Program-made: the position numbers and the translations under genes
NCBI GenBank assembly: GCA_947258405.1
Contig: CAMYIE010000002.1
Span: forward strand, 167,963-231,962
Reading direction: 5' to 3'
Length of the DNA stretch: 64,000 nt
DNA from: an uncultured Eudoraea sp.
Lineage (GTDB): Bacteria > Bacteroidota > Bacteroidia > Flavobacteriales > Flavobacteriaceae
In this document: piece by piece, positions 41,701 through 50,372 of the stretch
How the letters are laid out: each line of letters starts with the position of its first letter
Position numbering within the stretch: position 1 is the stretch's first letter
Notes under the pieces: model-generated
What the model was told of the DNA's origin: nothing
The model's input: only the letters and a program-made list of their open reading frames with translations
Database searches by the model: none

Positions 41701-43971
41701 TTTGGCCTCAAGGATGAGAGCAGCAATTCCGGCCGCATGGGGTGCAGCGGCTGAAGTTCCAAAGAAGTTTGGGATGGTATCGTTTTCATAATCCGGTGCT
41801 CCAAGATCGACCGATGTATTTCCGCCAGTAGGAGACATAATTTGTGGTTGATTTCTTATTACACTTTCGGTTTGTGTCCCCCCACGAGAAGAAGACTGCT
41901 GGGCAGCCAATGCACCACCGAAATTGGGTGTGTTGTCGTAACGCACCGCACCTACCGTAATAGAACTCTCAGCATTCGCATGGCCCACTATTGTTGCACC
42001 ATTTGCGACTGGAGTGGCATCGAAGTTACCATCATCACCCGCCCGGAAGACTACATATTTAAATTTTACCGGAGCCCCGTTACCCGCGGCTCTTTCTATT
42101 ACAATATTGGTCGTTGTTGGATTTATCACTACAAATGGCATAATTTCAACCGGATCTGCCCCTAAATTGTTTCTGTTAAATCCATATAAAATATTTCCAT
42201 TGTTATCGGCCAGATAAATATCTAAATCATTCATAGCCCCGGTAAGAGAACCAAGGGAATATATCTCATCCTCCCACTGAAGCGCTATAAAATACTGTCC
42301 GACTCCTAGATTTAACTGCTGAAGGAAATTACCTCCGCCAAAGTCGTGACGGATCTCATTTGGTGATGGTGAAGGCGTAAATATGGATTCGTAAGATCTC
42401 AGGCCAAAATTACCAGCCGAACTAAAATAAGAAACGCCAGCTGCAGTGGCATCTTCAATGGCCTGGGCAACGATACCATCTTTAAAGAAAGGAGCACGCA
42501 TGTAGGTAAGGTCATCAACGATGAAATCGCATCCAAGATTTACTAATTCTGCGATCCCAGCAGCCATATTTCCTTCTGAGATAAAACCAGTCCTAAAGAA
42601 TAAATCTGCCCCAGGTGCCACATCGTGAACAATCTGGAGCATGGCCCGACCTTCGTCACTTGCCGGACCATAGGGATAATCCAATACAGTGGTCACATTA
42701 GCAGGTAGATCACCGTTATTGATATCCCGAATAACGTCTGCACTCGGACCGGAAATTACTCCGGATCTGCGATCATAGCTGTCTGAGATCACCCCAACCT
42801 TAATGTCATTACCCATTAAGTTCCAACCAAGGCGAGCGATGATCGAATTCTGGGCAAAATCACCCTGACTAACAATTAATCCGGAATTCAGAAATTCTAT
42901 AGCCGACTTACCCGGCACAGCAAGGGAGCTTTCATAAACCTGGTTTACATCAGACCTGCTATTCAAGTCCAGCAGATTGGCTATTGGGAAAAATACCGTT
43001 ATTACCCGTTCGTCATCTGCAGGATCAAATACGTCGGATATAAAATCAGTGGTGGTGATCCCTAATGTACCCAGAAAGGCAACCACAGAATTAAATTGAC
43101 CGCTGGAAACGACAATTTCTATCAAAACTTCAGACTGATCCCGGATCTGGTAAATCAAATCGTTGGCTCCTTCATCCGGATCATAATTATTAGCCAGTGA
43201 TAATAAAGCTGAGCCTATTTTGAAATTTGTCTTGGTATTGGGAGGGTATCCGGGGAGTATATCACAGTTAGTGACCGCGCATTCGCAAACGGCATCAACT
43301 TCCTCTTCTGTACTTACGGTGCCCGGAAGCCCATTGCCGTTATTGGCATAATAGTAAAGAATGTCTGTGCTCCAAATACCAAAATTATTGACATTACCCG
43401 ACAGCACTTTTACACCGCCAACACCGCTCAGGGTATCATTATTATTGAAATTGCCGGATGACAAGGTAATACAGGAGTTGGAGATCGAAATATTACCGTC
43501 ATTTACTATGTTCCCATCCTTGGTTAACAAGGCATTTGAAAGGTTTACCACCCCTAGATTATTCAAAACACCAGGACCGATGGATATTTGTCCTGTATTA
43601 ATGGTTAGTGTCCCTCCAGGATCCAAATTGAGGTTACTGGTAATATTCAAAATAGCATTATTACCGATAATAATCGAAGCATTATTACCCAATTTAATTG
43701 GCGGGTTTGCATCGTAGGTAATGTTGTGATTTATAGCAATAGTAGTATTCTTCACATCGTTGTCCGGAACCGGATTCGCATTGCAGGGTCCGCCCTGGCA
43801 TATCCAGGCCGCGGGATCCATCCAATCTTCTGAGATTCCCGTAGATGTGTAGTCTTGCGAATAAATAGAAATTGTTCCAAGAAAAAGTATCAAGAGGACC
43901 GATATCCAATATTGGCTATACCCCTTAAAATTAGATGCCTTATACGATCTTTGTGCCCATTGTAATTCCAT
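38767..43971 (-). CDS. Giant secreted subtilase-like protein with MBG domains, SLVNG repeats and T9SS type A sorting domain
   Basis: A 1734-residue exported protein. Order: signal peptide (about 20-40), beta-solenoid-like region (60-230), subtilase-like domain (about 375-790), MBG-type Ig-like domains (ILKPDNVTRRYGEVNPEFTF, AELMVTTQDTTITYG, ITALDAEITYGDSG), two blocks of six-residue [LI]-S-[LF]-V-N-G repeats (about 1045-1080 and 1138-1198), and a type A sorting domain (IYPNPAKDFVTLNV to end). Active site: Asp397 (VISDSYD), Ser740 (GTSAAAPHAAG), Asn near 520 (SSAGN), but the HGT His is Glu440 (DEGRAM). The start at 43971 precedes a normal signal peptide; the frame runs to 44121. Secreted by T9SS, the machinery that GldJ belongs to. 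Confidence 0.88.
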   Translation of the reverse strand: MELQWAQRSYKASNFKGYSQYWISVLLILFLGTISIYSQDYTSTGISEDWMDPAAWICQGGPCNANPVPDNDVKNTTIAINHNITYDANPPIKLGNNASIIIGNNAILNITSNLNLDPGGTLTINTGQISIGPGVLNNLGVVNLSNALLTKDGNIVNDGNISISNSCITLSSGNFNNNDTLSGVGGVKVLSGNVNNFGIWSTDILYYYANNGNGLPGTVSTEEEVDAVCECAVTNCDILPGYPPNTKTNFKIGSALLSLANNYDPDEGANDLIYQIRDQSEVLIEIVVSSGQFNSVVAFLGTLGITTTDFISDVFDPADDERVITVFFPIANLLDLNSRSDVNQVYESSLAVPGKSAIEFLNSGLIVSQGDFAQNSIIARLGWNLMGNDIKVGVISDSYDRRSGVISGPSADVIRDINNGDLPANVTTVLDYPYGPASDEGRAMLQIVHDVAPGADLFFRTGFISEGNMAAGIAELVNLGCDFIVDDLTYMRAPFFKDGIVAQAIEDATAAGVSYFSSAGNFGLRSYESIFTPSPSPNEIRHDFGGGNFLQQLNLGVGQYFIALQWEDEIYSLGSLTGAMNDLDIYLADNNGNILYGFNRNNLGADPVEIMPFVVINPTTTNIVIERAAGNGAPVKFKYVVFRAGDDGNFDATPVANGATIVGHANAESSITVGAVRYDNTPNFGGALAAQQSSSRGGTQTESVIRNQPQIMSPTGGNTSVDLGAPDYENDTIPNFFGTSAAAPHAAGIAALILEAKRNFGVDSLNIVDSLSIRNLMIENATDMGLSGFDFESGYGFVSADEIIGSFSNPTPNLLTLNLANLDTTLYDPGDIEFNLILEGNYFDESSVVIFRGDELETNYLDDNTLTTTIPPFIGNPPIYVYTESGPLTNGSDGGDSETKTFEDPLILDVILKPDNVTRRYGEVNPEFTFTSTVVDSVLPLSQTELDLLIPSVTISTAATVTSSIGIDAINLELTNVDVGLLELYNFIVEPGSLFIEPMPVTISPSSVEPIVYGDPLPEITFEYQFGEPGGTPADIDPFVASSFAENHVNGLSLVNGLSLVNGLSLVNGISFVNGEPTINGISLVNTSFFVSEKMIQQAPTALENGLSLVNGTGNEKIIEFGADLFSLDNIENGTSSSITNGISLVNGLSLVNGLSLVNGISFVNGLSLVNGISFVNGISFVNGISFVNGISFVNGVPLTNNEADPIINAFDNVLVVLNQADVPDDPEDTTPVDVKPVNVITGLDVGTQYCLPGIILDSNFEVYTQPKELVIQPAELMVTTQDTTITYGNDVPDFRGVLDGLQFNHTVDDVFPEGIQYSVDCEICGVADSPYVINASANNTSSNYSIIYNNSGLLSVNKFDLTITALDAEITYGDSGPLNFEVSSSPHELPFGETLDNIFGTLSFSPSDGCTATDIISVSPQTQPDNYNVVYEDGALTIQNASLTLEIGSTFIAEGDVTPNNFGVSAVGLVCGDPTPNIQDFQIFKLDGTPVSGALEAGEYDVFADLSSLTGYEYYDVNQIPGRLFVNPSVGCNDRIKASDLCKSPASIPGSPEITTKLTFTYTNRLDIPIYIPLGNNNTFKGNAVVIGTPPELFLPGDHIFDVYTDGNNIQWQVKTPGCNSAFKSANGSNADPCSNNLGIDSTIFNSELVDENLGSRIYPNPAKDFVTLNVGSAPVAFTVKVYNEVGMLLDQRDYPKNLYYEVQLDVSTYRSGIIYLILEIGGESSTYRILKE
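40378..40557 (-). repeat. 18-bp coding repeat block encoding SLVNG/SFVNG hexapeptides
   Basis: About ten consecutive 18-nt units inside the giant protease gene. The translations are nearly identical, while codons vary in several units and are almost the same in the last four or five, pointing to old units plus a recent expansion. Confidence 0.85.
40733..40837 (-). repeat. Second 18-bp SLVNG coding repeat block
   Basis: Five to six units of the same hexapeptide, ending in EPTINGISLVN, about 175 bp from the first block and separated from it by non-repeat coding sequence with isolated NGLSLVNG units. Confidence 0.82.
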
Positions 43972-44267
43972 ATAATATTTTGTTGTTGAGCGATCATAGC
44001 CAACGCTCAGATTTAATTCTAGTCTTCTGACAGCGGTAATTTGGGGTGTAAAAAAGGGGGATTTGAGAATAAACCTCGGTTTGAGATGGTGCCTTTCTAT
44101 TTGGGAGATCAACATGCTCAAAATTAAATGTAATGAATCTCAGTCTAACTACAAATAAATATGGGCCCTAAGGCATGCCTTTAGATCAATAAAAATGAAT
44201 GAAGGAGCAATTTATAAGTGTTTTCGTACAAATTTCAGGTAATTGAAGAGAAAGGAATAAATATCTG

Positions 44268-44888
44268 CTAACCTACAGCCAGGTCGGACGACGCTCCAGA
44301 ACGATTGTTTTTTAATTCGGAAAGCTTTTTCTGTTTCTTTGTAGTTCTGTTTTCGAGCGCAAGGCTTACGTGATATTGGTGGCTTTCCAAAAAATTGATT
44401 TGTAACTCCAGCCATTGTTCATCGTTACTTACAACACCATAATGAAGAAACTCCTGATATAAATTTTCACTGAGTTCGTTATAATCATCACGCCCAAGGT
44501 AATCCAGGTCTGCATCAGCAACGATTTCTTCGTAGAAATTCTTGGGCTTTTGGGGCACCTTGGTGGCGCGGATCATTCCATTGATTAACTCAATATCTTC
44601 GTCGCTAAACGATCCATTGAGCTTCGGTCTTAATTCCTTAATACTTCTTTCCTCGTGCTCTTCAGGGGAGAATATATAGCCATAATCATGGCTAATGGCA
44701 GCAATTCTGATAAGTCGCGCTATATCATCCTGAATCTTGTATTCTTTGATATAATGATCGCAAACATTGGCCACATCAATAATGTGTTCGATCGTATGAT
44801 AGGTAAGATGACTAGGAAACTTTTCCGACATCTCTTCTAATAGATCCAAACAGAGTTTGGGATAGGATTCTTTGTTGTGTAATTCCAT
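44268..44888 (-). CDS. HD-domain phosphohydrolase
   Basis: A 206-residue cytoplasmic protein with an HD metal-binding pattern: YHTIEHIIDVANVCDHY near residue 32 (first His), AAISHDYGYIF near 68 (HD pair) and VADADLDYLGRDDYNEL near 122 (last Asp). This form resembles small HD proteins near cyclase genes and may act on a (cyclic) nucleotide; the substrate is unproven. It lies 205 bp downstream of the adenylate cyclase gene on the same strand. Confidence 0.82.
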   Translation of the reverse strand: MELHNKESYPKLCLDLLEEMSEKFPSHLTYHTIEHIIDVANVCDHYIKEYKIQDDIARLIRIAAISHDYGYIFSPEEHEERSIKELRPKLNGSFSDEDIELINGMIRATKVPQKPKNFYEEIVADADLDYLGRDDYNELSENLYQEFLHYGVVSNDEQWLELQINFLESHQYHVSLALENRTTKKQKKLSELKNNRSGASSDLAVG

Positions 44889-45093
44889 TAATTACAGATA
44901 GGACAGCATTCAATCAATAGTTAAACAGTGAATTGGGTTTATTTATTGTATATAATCACCTCAATTCGTGTCATTTAGTTCACATTAGGCTTCGTTTAAG
45001 CATTGATTCAAGAATGGGTTTGTGTTTAATTTATCGATAGTATTTTTAAGCGGATATATTTTGACTTCATTTAAAAGGTGTCAATCCAAAATA

Positions 45094-47082
45094 TTAGGCT
45101 TTCACTTCTTCTTCCTCACCTACAAAGTACATTGGCAAAAGCTGTTTATTTTTCACTTCAAATTCTCCCCGGTAGGTAAATTTCCTTTTCTCCTTAAGTA
45201 ATTGATAAGTGTTCTCTGATACATTTATTCTGCCCGGATCGGAATTGGACTCCATCCGCGCAGCAATGTTCACAGTACTGCCCCAAATATCGTATTGGAA
45301 CTTTTTAGTCCCCACAACCCCGGCCACCACAGGTCCTGAATTCAAACCAATCCGGATTTCGAAAGGATGAATTCCTTCTGGCGGGTTCTTTTCTGTTTCC
45401 TTCACAAACTCAAGGATCTCAACAGCTGCATTATAGGCATCCTCGGCATGGGTAGTATTTTCTGTGGGCAGGCCTCCTGCACACATAAAGGCATCCCCTA
45501 TAGTCTTTATTTTTTCGAGATTATTGCGTTCGGTAATTTCATCAAATGCCTTAAAATAATAATCGACACTTTTTACAAGATCATCCGCTGGTATATGCTC
45601 GGCGACAACCGAAAACTGCTTAAAATCGGTGAACAAAACGGTGATACTTTTAAACTCCTTGGCTTTGATAAACCCGTTTTCCTTAAGTTCTTCAGCAGTT
45701 TCTTTTGGAAGTATATTCAATAGTATTCTTTCAGACCGGTTTCGCTCAAAGGCTAATTTCTTATTAGACTTTTTAACATAAAAATATTGAAAAACGAATC
45801 CGGCGATAATCGCTATAAAGAGACCGAGAATAATAAAAAGCAATTGCTTTGACCTTGCATCTTTTTCTATCTGGAGCTCTTTCAAATTATTGTCGGCATT
45901 AAGCAGGCTGATTTCTTTTTCTTTGGTTTCAAGATCGAATTGTACACCTAACAAACTAACGGCTTTTATATAGTCCTTATTTTTTATGCTATCCTTTATT
46001 TGGGCTAATTGTCTTTGGTAGGTAAATGCATTTCTAAAATCATTCCTTTTGGCATAAACATTTGTCAATCCCTCATAGGCATTGGCCAGATCATAATAAA
46101 CTTCTGTGGTTTTAGCCAGATCAAGGCTCTTTTCATAATTTGTCCTTGCCTCTTCGTACTTTCTTTGTTCGTAAAGATTGTCGGCCAATATATTATAGGC
46201 CCTACCCAACTCCTTATTCGACTTAAGCTTTATGGCGACATAAATTGCTTCTCTAAGATATTCTTCAGATAACTCATAGTTGTCGAACTCAAGATAAGCT
46301 TCACCGATCATTCTGAGATTATCAACATAAAGCGGATTCGATTTATCAGCGTATTTCAAAGACTGTTCAAGATATTCCAGCGCATTTCTCCTCATTCCTT
46401 TAAACAACGCAATCTCACCCAAATTCAAATAGGTGATAAAAAGACCGTCTTTATAATCCAACTTCTGCCATACAGGCAGGGCCTGGATATAAGCTTCCTG
46501 AGCCAGATCATAGGTGCTGGGCGAATTTGAATATACTGTGCCAATATTCAATTGAGCCGTTGCTATTCTGATGGTATCCTCAACCATTTCGGCATTACGT
46601 AGCGATTGAATAAAAAATTCCAATGCCTTTGTATCGTCGCCTTGAGTTTGATAGACCGCACCTATGTTACTCTGCATATTACTGATTCCGAGTTTAAAAT
46701 CAATCTCCTCAAACGCTTTTAGAGATTTATCCCAAAATGCGAGTGCATCATCGAAATCGCCTTTGCTATAGTAGAAGATCCCGATATTCTTAAAACCGTA
46801 ACCAACGCCTTTTTTAAACCCCAGGGATTCTCCCAGGTCTATAGCCTCCTGGGCAAAGGCAATAGCAGAATCTGGCTGTGACCTCAACAACAAACCTGAG
46901 GCTTCCAACAAAAGGTTTACCTTAACCGTATCAGCTGCCTGTTGTGCCAATAAAACTTTTAGGCTGTCCAGTTGAGATTCTTGTCCCCTACCGGGCACTG
47001 AAACCATATTAAACACGAGGAATAGCAATATCCACATCAAGGATTTATTCCGTTTTTGAAACAAAGAGTAGATATTGCTCAT
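45094..47082 (-). CDS. TPR-containing class III adenylate cyclase
   Basis: A 662-residue membrane protein. N-terminal signal/anchor (LMWILLFLVFNMVSVPG), about eight TPR units (residues 60-370; e.g. GVGYGFKNIGIFYYSKGDFDDALAFWDKSLKAFEE), coiled coil, membrane helix (LLFIILGLFIAIIAGFVFQYFYV near 415), then a class III cyclase domain (470-655). Metal aspartates: VLFTDF and IGDAFM. The purine-specifying residues are Lys (LEKIKTIGD) and Asp (FQYDIWGS), which indicate ATP, not GTP. The transition-state Asn and Arg are present (VNIAARMES). It would place the TPR sensor outside the cytoplasm and make cAMP inside. Confidence 0.92.
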   Translation of the reverse strand: MSNIYSLFQKRNKSLMWILLFLVFNMVSVPGRGQESQLDSLKVLLAQQAADTVKVNLLLEASGLLLRSQPDSAIAFAQEAIDLGESLGFKKGVGYGFKNIGIFYYSKGDFDDALAFWDKSLKAFEEIDFKLGISNMQSNIGAVYQTQGDDTKALEFFIQSLRNAEMVEDTIRIATAQLNIGTVYSNSPSTYDLAQEAYIQALPVWQKLDYKDGLFITYLNLGEIALFKGMRRNALEYLEQSLKYADKSNPLYVDNLRMIGEAYLEFDNYELSEEYLREAIYVAIKLKSNKELGRAYNILADNLYEQRKYEEARTNYEKSLDLAKTTEVYYDLANAYEGLTNVYAKRNDFRNAFTYQRQLAQIKDSIKNKDYIKAVSLLGVQFDLETKEKEISLLNADNNLKELQIEKDARSKQLLFIILGLFIAIIAGFVFQYFYVKKSNKKLAFERNRSERILLNILPKETAEELKENGFIKAKEFKSITVLFTDFKQFSVVAEHIPADDLVKSVDYYFKAFDEITERNNLEKIKTIGDAFMCAGGLPTENTTHAEDAYNAAVEILEFVKETEKNPPEGIHPFEIRIGLNSGPVVAGVVGTKKFQYDIWGSTVNIAARMESNSDPGRINVSENTYQLLKEKRKFTYRGEFEVKNKQLLPMYFVGEEEEVKA

Positions 47083-47411
47083 GCCTAAATGTAATAATTA
47101 TTGTTTTTATATCTGCAATCCTCTGAATTATCAGCTGGAAAAGCACATTAAAATTACGAGTCTCCAGGCCCTCAAGCTCCAGAAATATAATTAATTAGAT
47201 TGGATCTTCAGGTTAGATAAGGCTGCTAAAGATCCAAATAGGCTGAGGTGTGAATATATACTGAAAAGTGGGCTAAAAACATATTTGATCGGTCAAAATG
47301 TAAATTGACTATTGGTCGTATAGGTATATGTGTAGTGAGCTATAAAAGAGATCGTAAGATGTAAAAAACGGTGCTTGATTATTGCAGTGACTAACGCTAT
47401 CTTGGTATTGA

Positions 47412-47432
47412 GGGGAGGAGGCGTTACGCCCC
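47412..47432. repeat. GGGGAGG hairpin repeat, copy 4
   Basis: GGGGAGGAGGCGTTACGCCC plus C; the stem GGCG-TTA-CGCC is complete and differs from the other copies by paired changes. Preceded by CTATCTTGGTATTGA. It is the only recognisable feature of the 455-bp spacer 47083-47537. Confidence 0.7.
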
Positions 47433-47537
47433 AATGCTAACAGCAATCTTTTCTGTCCTAAATCCACTCAAATTTATAAAAATGACAGTTCAAAAGTGCT
47501 TTCTCAATTTTCTTTGAACAATGATAAAAGTCGCCTA

Positions 47538-48383
47538 TTAAAAATGGGCGAATACTTTGAAGGAGGGACCACCAAAGGATAAATCAAAATTACCTTTCCA
47601 ATCGTCCTGATCTACTTCCGCATTAAAATTCAAGAATTGATAGTTCGCATTCACCCCAAAATTTTTCCCAATATTATATGATACCCCGGGACTGATATTC
47701 CATAATCCACCGGAGATATTATCGATCTTAATTCCAAACCAGTCTAATTTCGCAGAAAATGACCACTTGGTGTCAGGAGCCCAGATATACCATGCCCCTA
47801 TATTGGGTAAAGGAAGAAATATACTTTCTTCACTTCTTTCTATACCTGCTGCCTGACCATCTATATTAGCATTACCCTCTACAAAAGCATTGGTGTTGAG
47901 GCCATGAATCCCTAATCCGGCGCCTAACTCGTGCTTCTGGCCAGTACTGATAACTCTCCCAAATAAAACTCTGTATAAGGAAATGGCATAGCCCAATTTG
48001 GCGTCCACACCAACAGGATATACCACATCTTCCCATTCTATTTCCTCGTCCAGGGTAACAGATTCCTCAGTGTTAAATCTGAAATACTCACCATATACAG
48101 ACCACTTTTTAGATTTAGAAAATCTCCATCTGAAATCTAAATTAAAAGTAGTTTTACCCCCTGATAGACCCAGTGTCTCATCAAAGTCAATATCTTCAAT
48201 TTCTTCTTCATCTAAATCTGTTGTCCCGGAAACGCCAAGATCTACATTTTGTGATGGAAAATAAACGCCCGCTCCAATTAAAAATCTTTCAGTCAGTACA
48301 GGGTTCTTGTCCCCATCATCTTGTGAAAATAATGGGCTAAGGGCAAGAAGCATAATAACGGTGGATAGTACAAAATTTTTCAT
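47538..48383 (-). CDS. Predicted outer-membrane beta-barrel protein
   Basis: A 281-residue exported protein with signal peptide MKNFVLSTVIMLLALSPLFSQ, an acidic stretch (DLDEEEIEDIDFDETLG near 55), amphipathic strands (TFNLDFRWRFSKSKKWSVYGEYFRF, YAISLYRVLFGRVI, FSAKLDWFGIKIDNISGG) and a final strand DLSFGGPSFKVFAHF ending in Phe, the standard outer-membrane beta-barrel C-terminus. No named family is recognised. A weak dyad at 48511-48524 lies upstream. Confidence 0.75.
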   Translation of the reverse strand: MKNFVLSTVIMLLALSPLFSQDDGDKNPVLTERFLIGAGVYFPSQNVDLGVSGTTDLDEEEIEDIDFDETLGLSGGKTTFNLDFRWRFSKSKKWSVYGEYFRFNTEESVTLDEEIEWEDVVYPVGVDAKLGYAISLYRVLFGRVISTGQKHELGAGLGIHGLNTNAFVEGNANIDGQAAGIERSEESIFLPLPNIGAWYIWAPDTKWSFSAKLDWFGIKIDNISGGLWNISPGVSYNIGKNFGVNANYQFLNFNAEVDQDDWKGNFDLSFGGPSFKVFAHF

Positions 48384-48731
48384 TTGATTTCTTTTAAGGT
48401 TAAAATCCTTGATGATCGAATATAAAGTTTTAGTTATTTATTGTCTAAAATACAGTAACGATTTAGCTAATGCTTGAGATCGAAATTAAATTATAATCTT
48501 AAGCACACATATGATATTGATCGTGTACTTGATGCAAATTAGACTTAACTAAACTAAATGGATACTCGTGATGTATTTTGAAAAATTAATTGGCAGGAAT
48601 TATAAATATACTAAAAATTACATTAGTGTTATTCTTATGTCGATAAATTGAAGTTGAAGGTGTCGATATTTCTCAATACTCAGTTTTACATGAGGATAGT
48701 TCCGGATGGAATATCCATCAGAAAACCTCTA

Positions 48732-48767
48732 CTGCAAATAGAAAATCTGAAGGCTTATCCAAGCCTG
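48732..48767. repeat. 36-bp direct repeat with embedded hairpin, unit 1
   Basis: Identical over 36 bp to unit 2. Contains AGGCTT-ATCC-AAGCCT, a hairpin followed on the plus strand by ATTTTTAG. It lies in the 582-bp spacer 48384-48965, which holds no protein gene that I can support. Confidence 0.8.
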
Positions 48768-48835
48768 ATTTTTAGCCATTACTAATACCGTATAAATTGG
48801 ATTACGGCCCAGCCGTGATCCAGACATACCCGCTT

Positions 48836-48871
48836 CTGCAAATAGAAAATCTGAAGGCTTATCCAAGCCTG
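48836..48871. repeat. 36-bp direct repeat with embedded hairpin, unit 2
   Basis: Second unit, 104 bp from the first; here the hairpin is followed by CTTTTTTTA and so reads as an intrinsic terminator on the plus strand, although no plus-strand gene precedes it. Confidence 0.8.
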
Positions 48872-48924
48872 CTTTTTTTATCCCCTTCTCAAAGCTCAAG
48901 TAAACTTGGCTTTTCTCAGGGCAT

Positions 48925-48953
48925 AAAAAAATCCGCATGTTTCCACGCGGATT
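48925..48953 (-). terminator. Intrinsic terminator of tRNA-Val(TAC)
   Basis: Minus-strand stem AATCCGC/GCGGATT with a 10-nt loop and a T-run of about six, starting 12 nt after the tRNA 3' end. Confidence 0.82.
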
Positions 48954-48965
48954 TTCTGCTTGATG

Positions 48966-49040
48966 TGGGCCCTACTGGATTCGAACCAGTGACCCCCTGC
49001 TTGTAAGGCAGGTGCTCTGAACCAGCTGAGCTAAGAGCCC
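48966..49040 (-). tRNA. tRNA-Val (anticodon TAC)
   Basis: Minus-strand cloverleaf: acceptor GGGCTCT/AGGGCCC, D-arm GCTCAGCTGGTTCA, anticodon stem CCTGC/GCAGG with loop CTTACAA, T-arm with TTCGAAT, discriminator A, 75 nt. The anticodon TAC reads GUA/GUG valine codons. CCA is not encoded. Confidence 0.95.
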
Positions 49041-49160
49041 CCACTATATTATTGCAAATTGCCCTAGGGCCTTGCCCTCCAAAGCTATTCCAGGAATAGC
49101 GTAAGAGGGTGCAAATATAGAATAGTTTTTTCTTTACCCCAAAGAATCATAACTAAAAGA

Positions 49161-50372
49161 TCAGAGGACTTCGGCTACTGTGAAAGTACTTCCTCCAACA
49201 TAAATCAGATCAGTAACGTCTGCCCTTGATCGGGCTTGGTTCAATGCCTCATTTACCGAATTATATTTTCTTCCACCGAGCCCTATTGAAGCAGCAGCAC
49301 TTTGCAATTTGTCTGCATCCAGGCCTCTTCGAATATCTGGTCGGGCCCAATAATAGTGGGCATTTTTGGGGAGTAAAGGGAGAATGATATCCAAATTCTT
49401 ATCCTGGACAAACCCCAGTACTAAATGCAATTTATTGTATTCCTCGGCGAGAAGTTGTTGCATAACAAGAGTAATGCCTTCCTTATTGTGTGCGGTATCA
49501 CAAACTATCTTAGGATCATGCCCTATTACCTGCCAGCGACCAAGAATACCTGTATTATTTACCACATTGAGCAATCCCTGCCTGATGTGCTTTTCATTTA
49601 TCTCGAATCCTATCAACTTCCCTAATGTGGCCACAACCCCTTTTACATTCCTGGCCTGATACTTACCAAGGAGTGATGTGGTGTAGTTTTTCATGATCGT
49701 TTCTGAAGCAAATATTAGGGGTGCATTCCTTTTGCTGGCAATATCTTTAAAAATGGGAGCAGTTTCGGGGTCGTATTCGCTAATTACAACAGGGATTCCA
49801 CTTTTAATGATCCCTGCTTTTTCCGCGGCGATCAGGGGAAGTGAATTTCCCAGTAAATCCATATGATCCCATCCTATGTTGGTAATCAGGGATACTTCAG
49901 GGGTGATAATATTGGTGGAGTCTAACCGGCCACCTAATCCTACTTCAACAATTGCGATGTCTACTTTCTCCCTCGCAAAATATTCGAATGCCATACCTAC
50001 CGTCATTTCAAAAAACGAAAGCTGGTTTTTTAGGAAGAATGGCTTGTGTTCTTCTATAAAATCGATTACAAACGACTTCGGCGCCATTTTGCCATTGATT
50101 TTTAATCGTTCCCGAAAATCCTTGAGATGGGGAGAAGTATATAAACCTACCCTATATCCTGCCTCTTGTAGTATAGAAGCCAGCATATGACTAGAAGAAC
50201 CTTTACCATTGGTTCCGGCAACATGTATACTTTTAAACGTATGATGAGGATTTCCCAGGTAAGAAGTAAGCCCCTGGATATTGTCTAGTTTGTAAGTATA
50301 GGCCTCCTTTCCTTTCTGCTGGTACATGGGAAGCTGCCCGAACATCCATTCAAGGGTCTGCTCGTAGGTCAC
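49161..50372 (-). CDS. folC: Bifunctional folylpolyglutamate synthase / dihydrofolate synthase
   Basis: Mur-ligase-like ATP-dependent enzyme that adds glutamate to dihydropteroate and folates. The 403-residue protein has VAGTNGKGSSSHMLASIL near residue 52 (P-loop), YTSPHLKDFRERLKING near 80, VEVGLGGRLDSTNIITPEVSLITNIGWDHMDLLG near 145 and CDTAHNKEG near 290. Its start overlaps the tonB stop by 4 nt (ATGA), so it is the last gene of the exbB-exbD-tonB-folC unit, an arrangement I know from other Flavobacteriia. Confidence 0.95.
   Translation of the reverse strand: MTYEQTLEWMFGQLPMYQQKGKEAYTYKLDNIQGLTSYLGNPHHTFKSIHVAGTNGKGSSSHMLASILQEAGYRVGLYTSPHLKDFRERLKINGKMAPKSFVIDFIEEHKPFFLKNQLSFFEMTVGMAFEYFAREKVDIAIVEVGLGGRLDSTNIITPEVSLITNIGWDHMDLLGNSLPLIAAEKAGIIKSGIPVVISEYDPETAPIFKDIASKRNAPLIFASETIMKNYTTSLLGKYQARNVKGVVATLGKLIGFEINEKHIRQGLLNVVNNTGILGRWQVIGHDPKIVCDTAHNKEGITLVMQQLLAEEYNKLHLVLGFVQDKNLDIILPLLPKNAHYYWARPDIRRGLDADKLQSAAASIGLGGRKYNSVNEALNQARSRADVTDLIYVGGSTFTVAEVL

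Noticed and set aside
48732..48871. CRISPR array
   Set aside because: Only two units with a 68-bp gap, an internal terminator hairpin, and no cas genes in the window.
48729..48938. Minus-strand 69-codon ORF as a gene
   Set aside because: It spans both 36-bp repeats, which would be translated in different frames; no family resemblance; it overlaps the tRNA terminator region.
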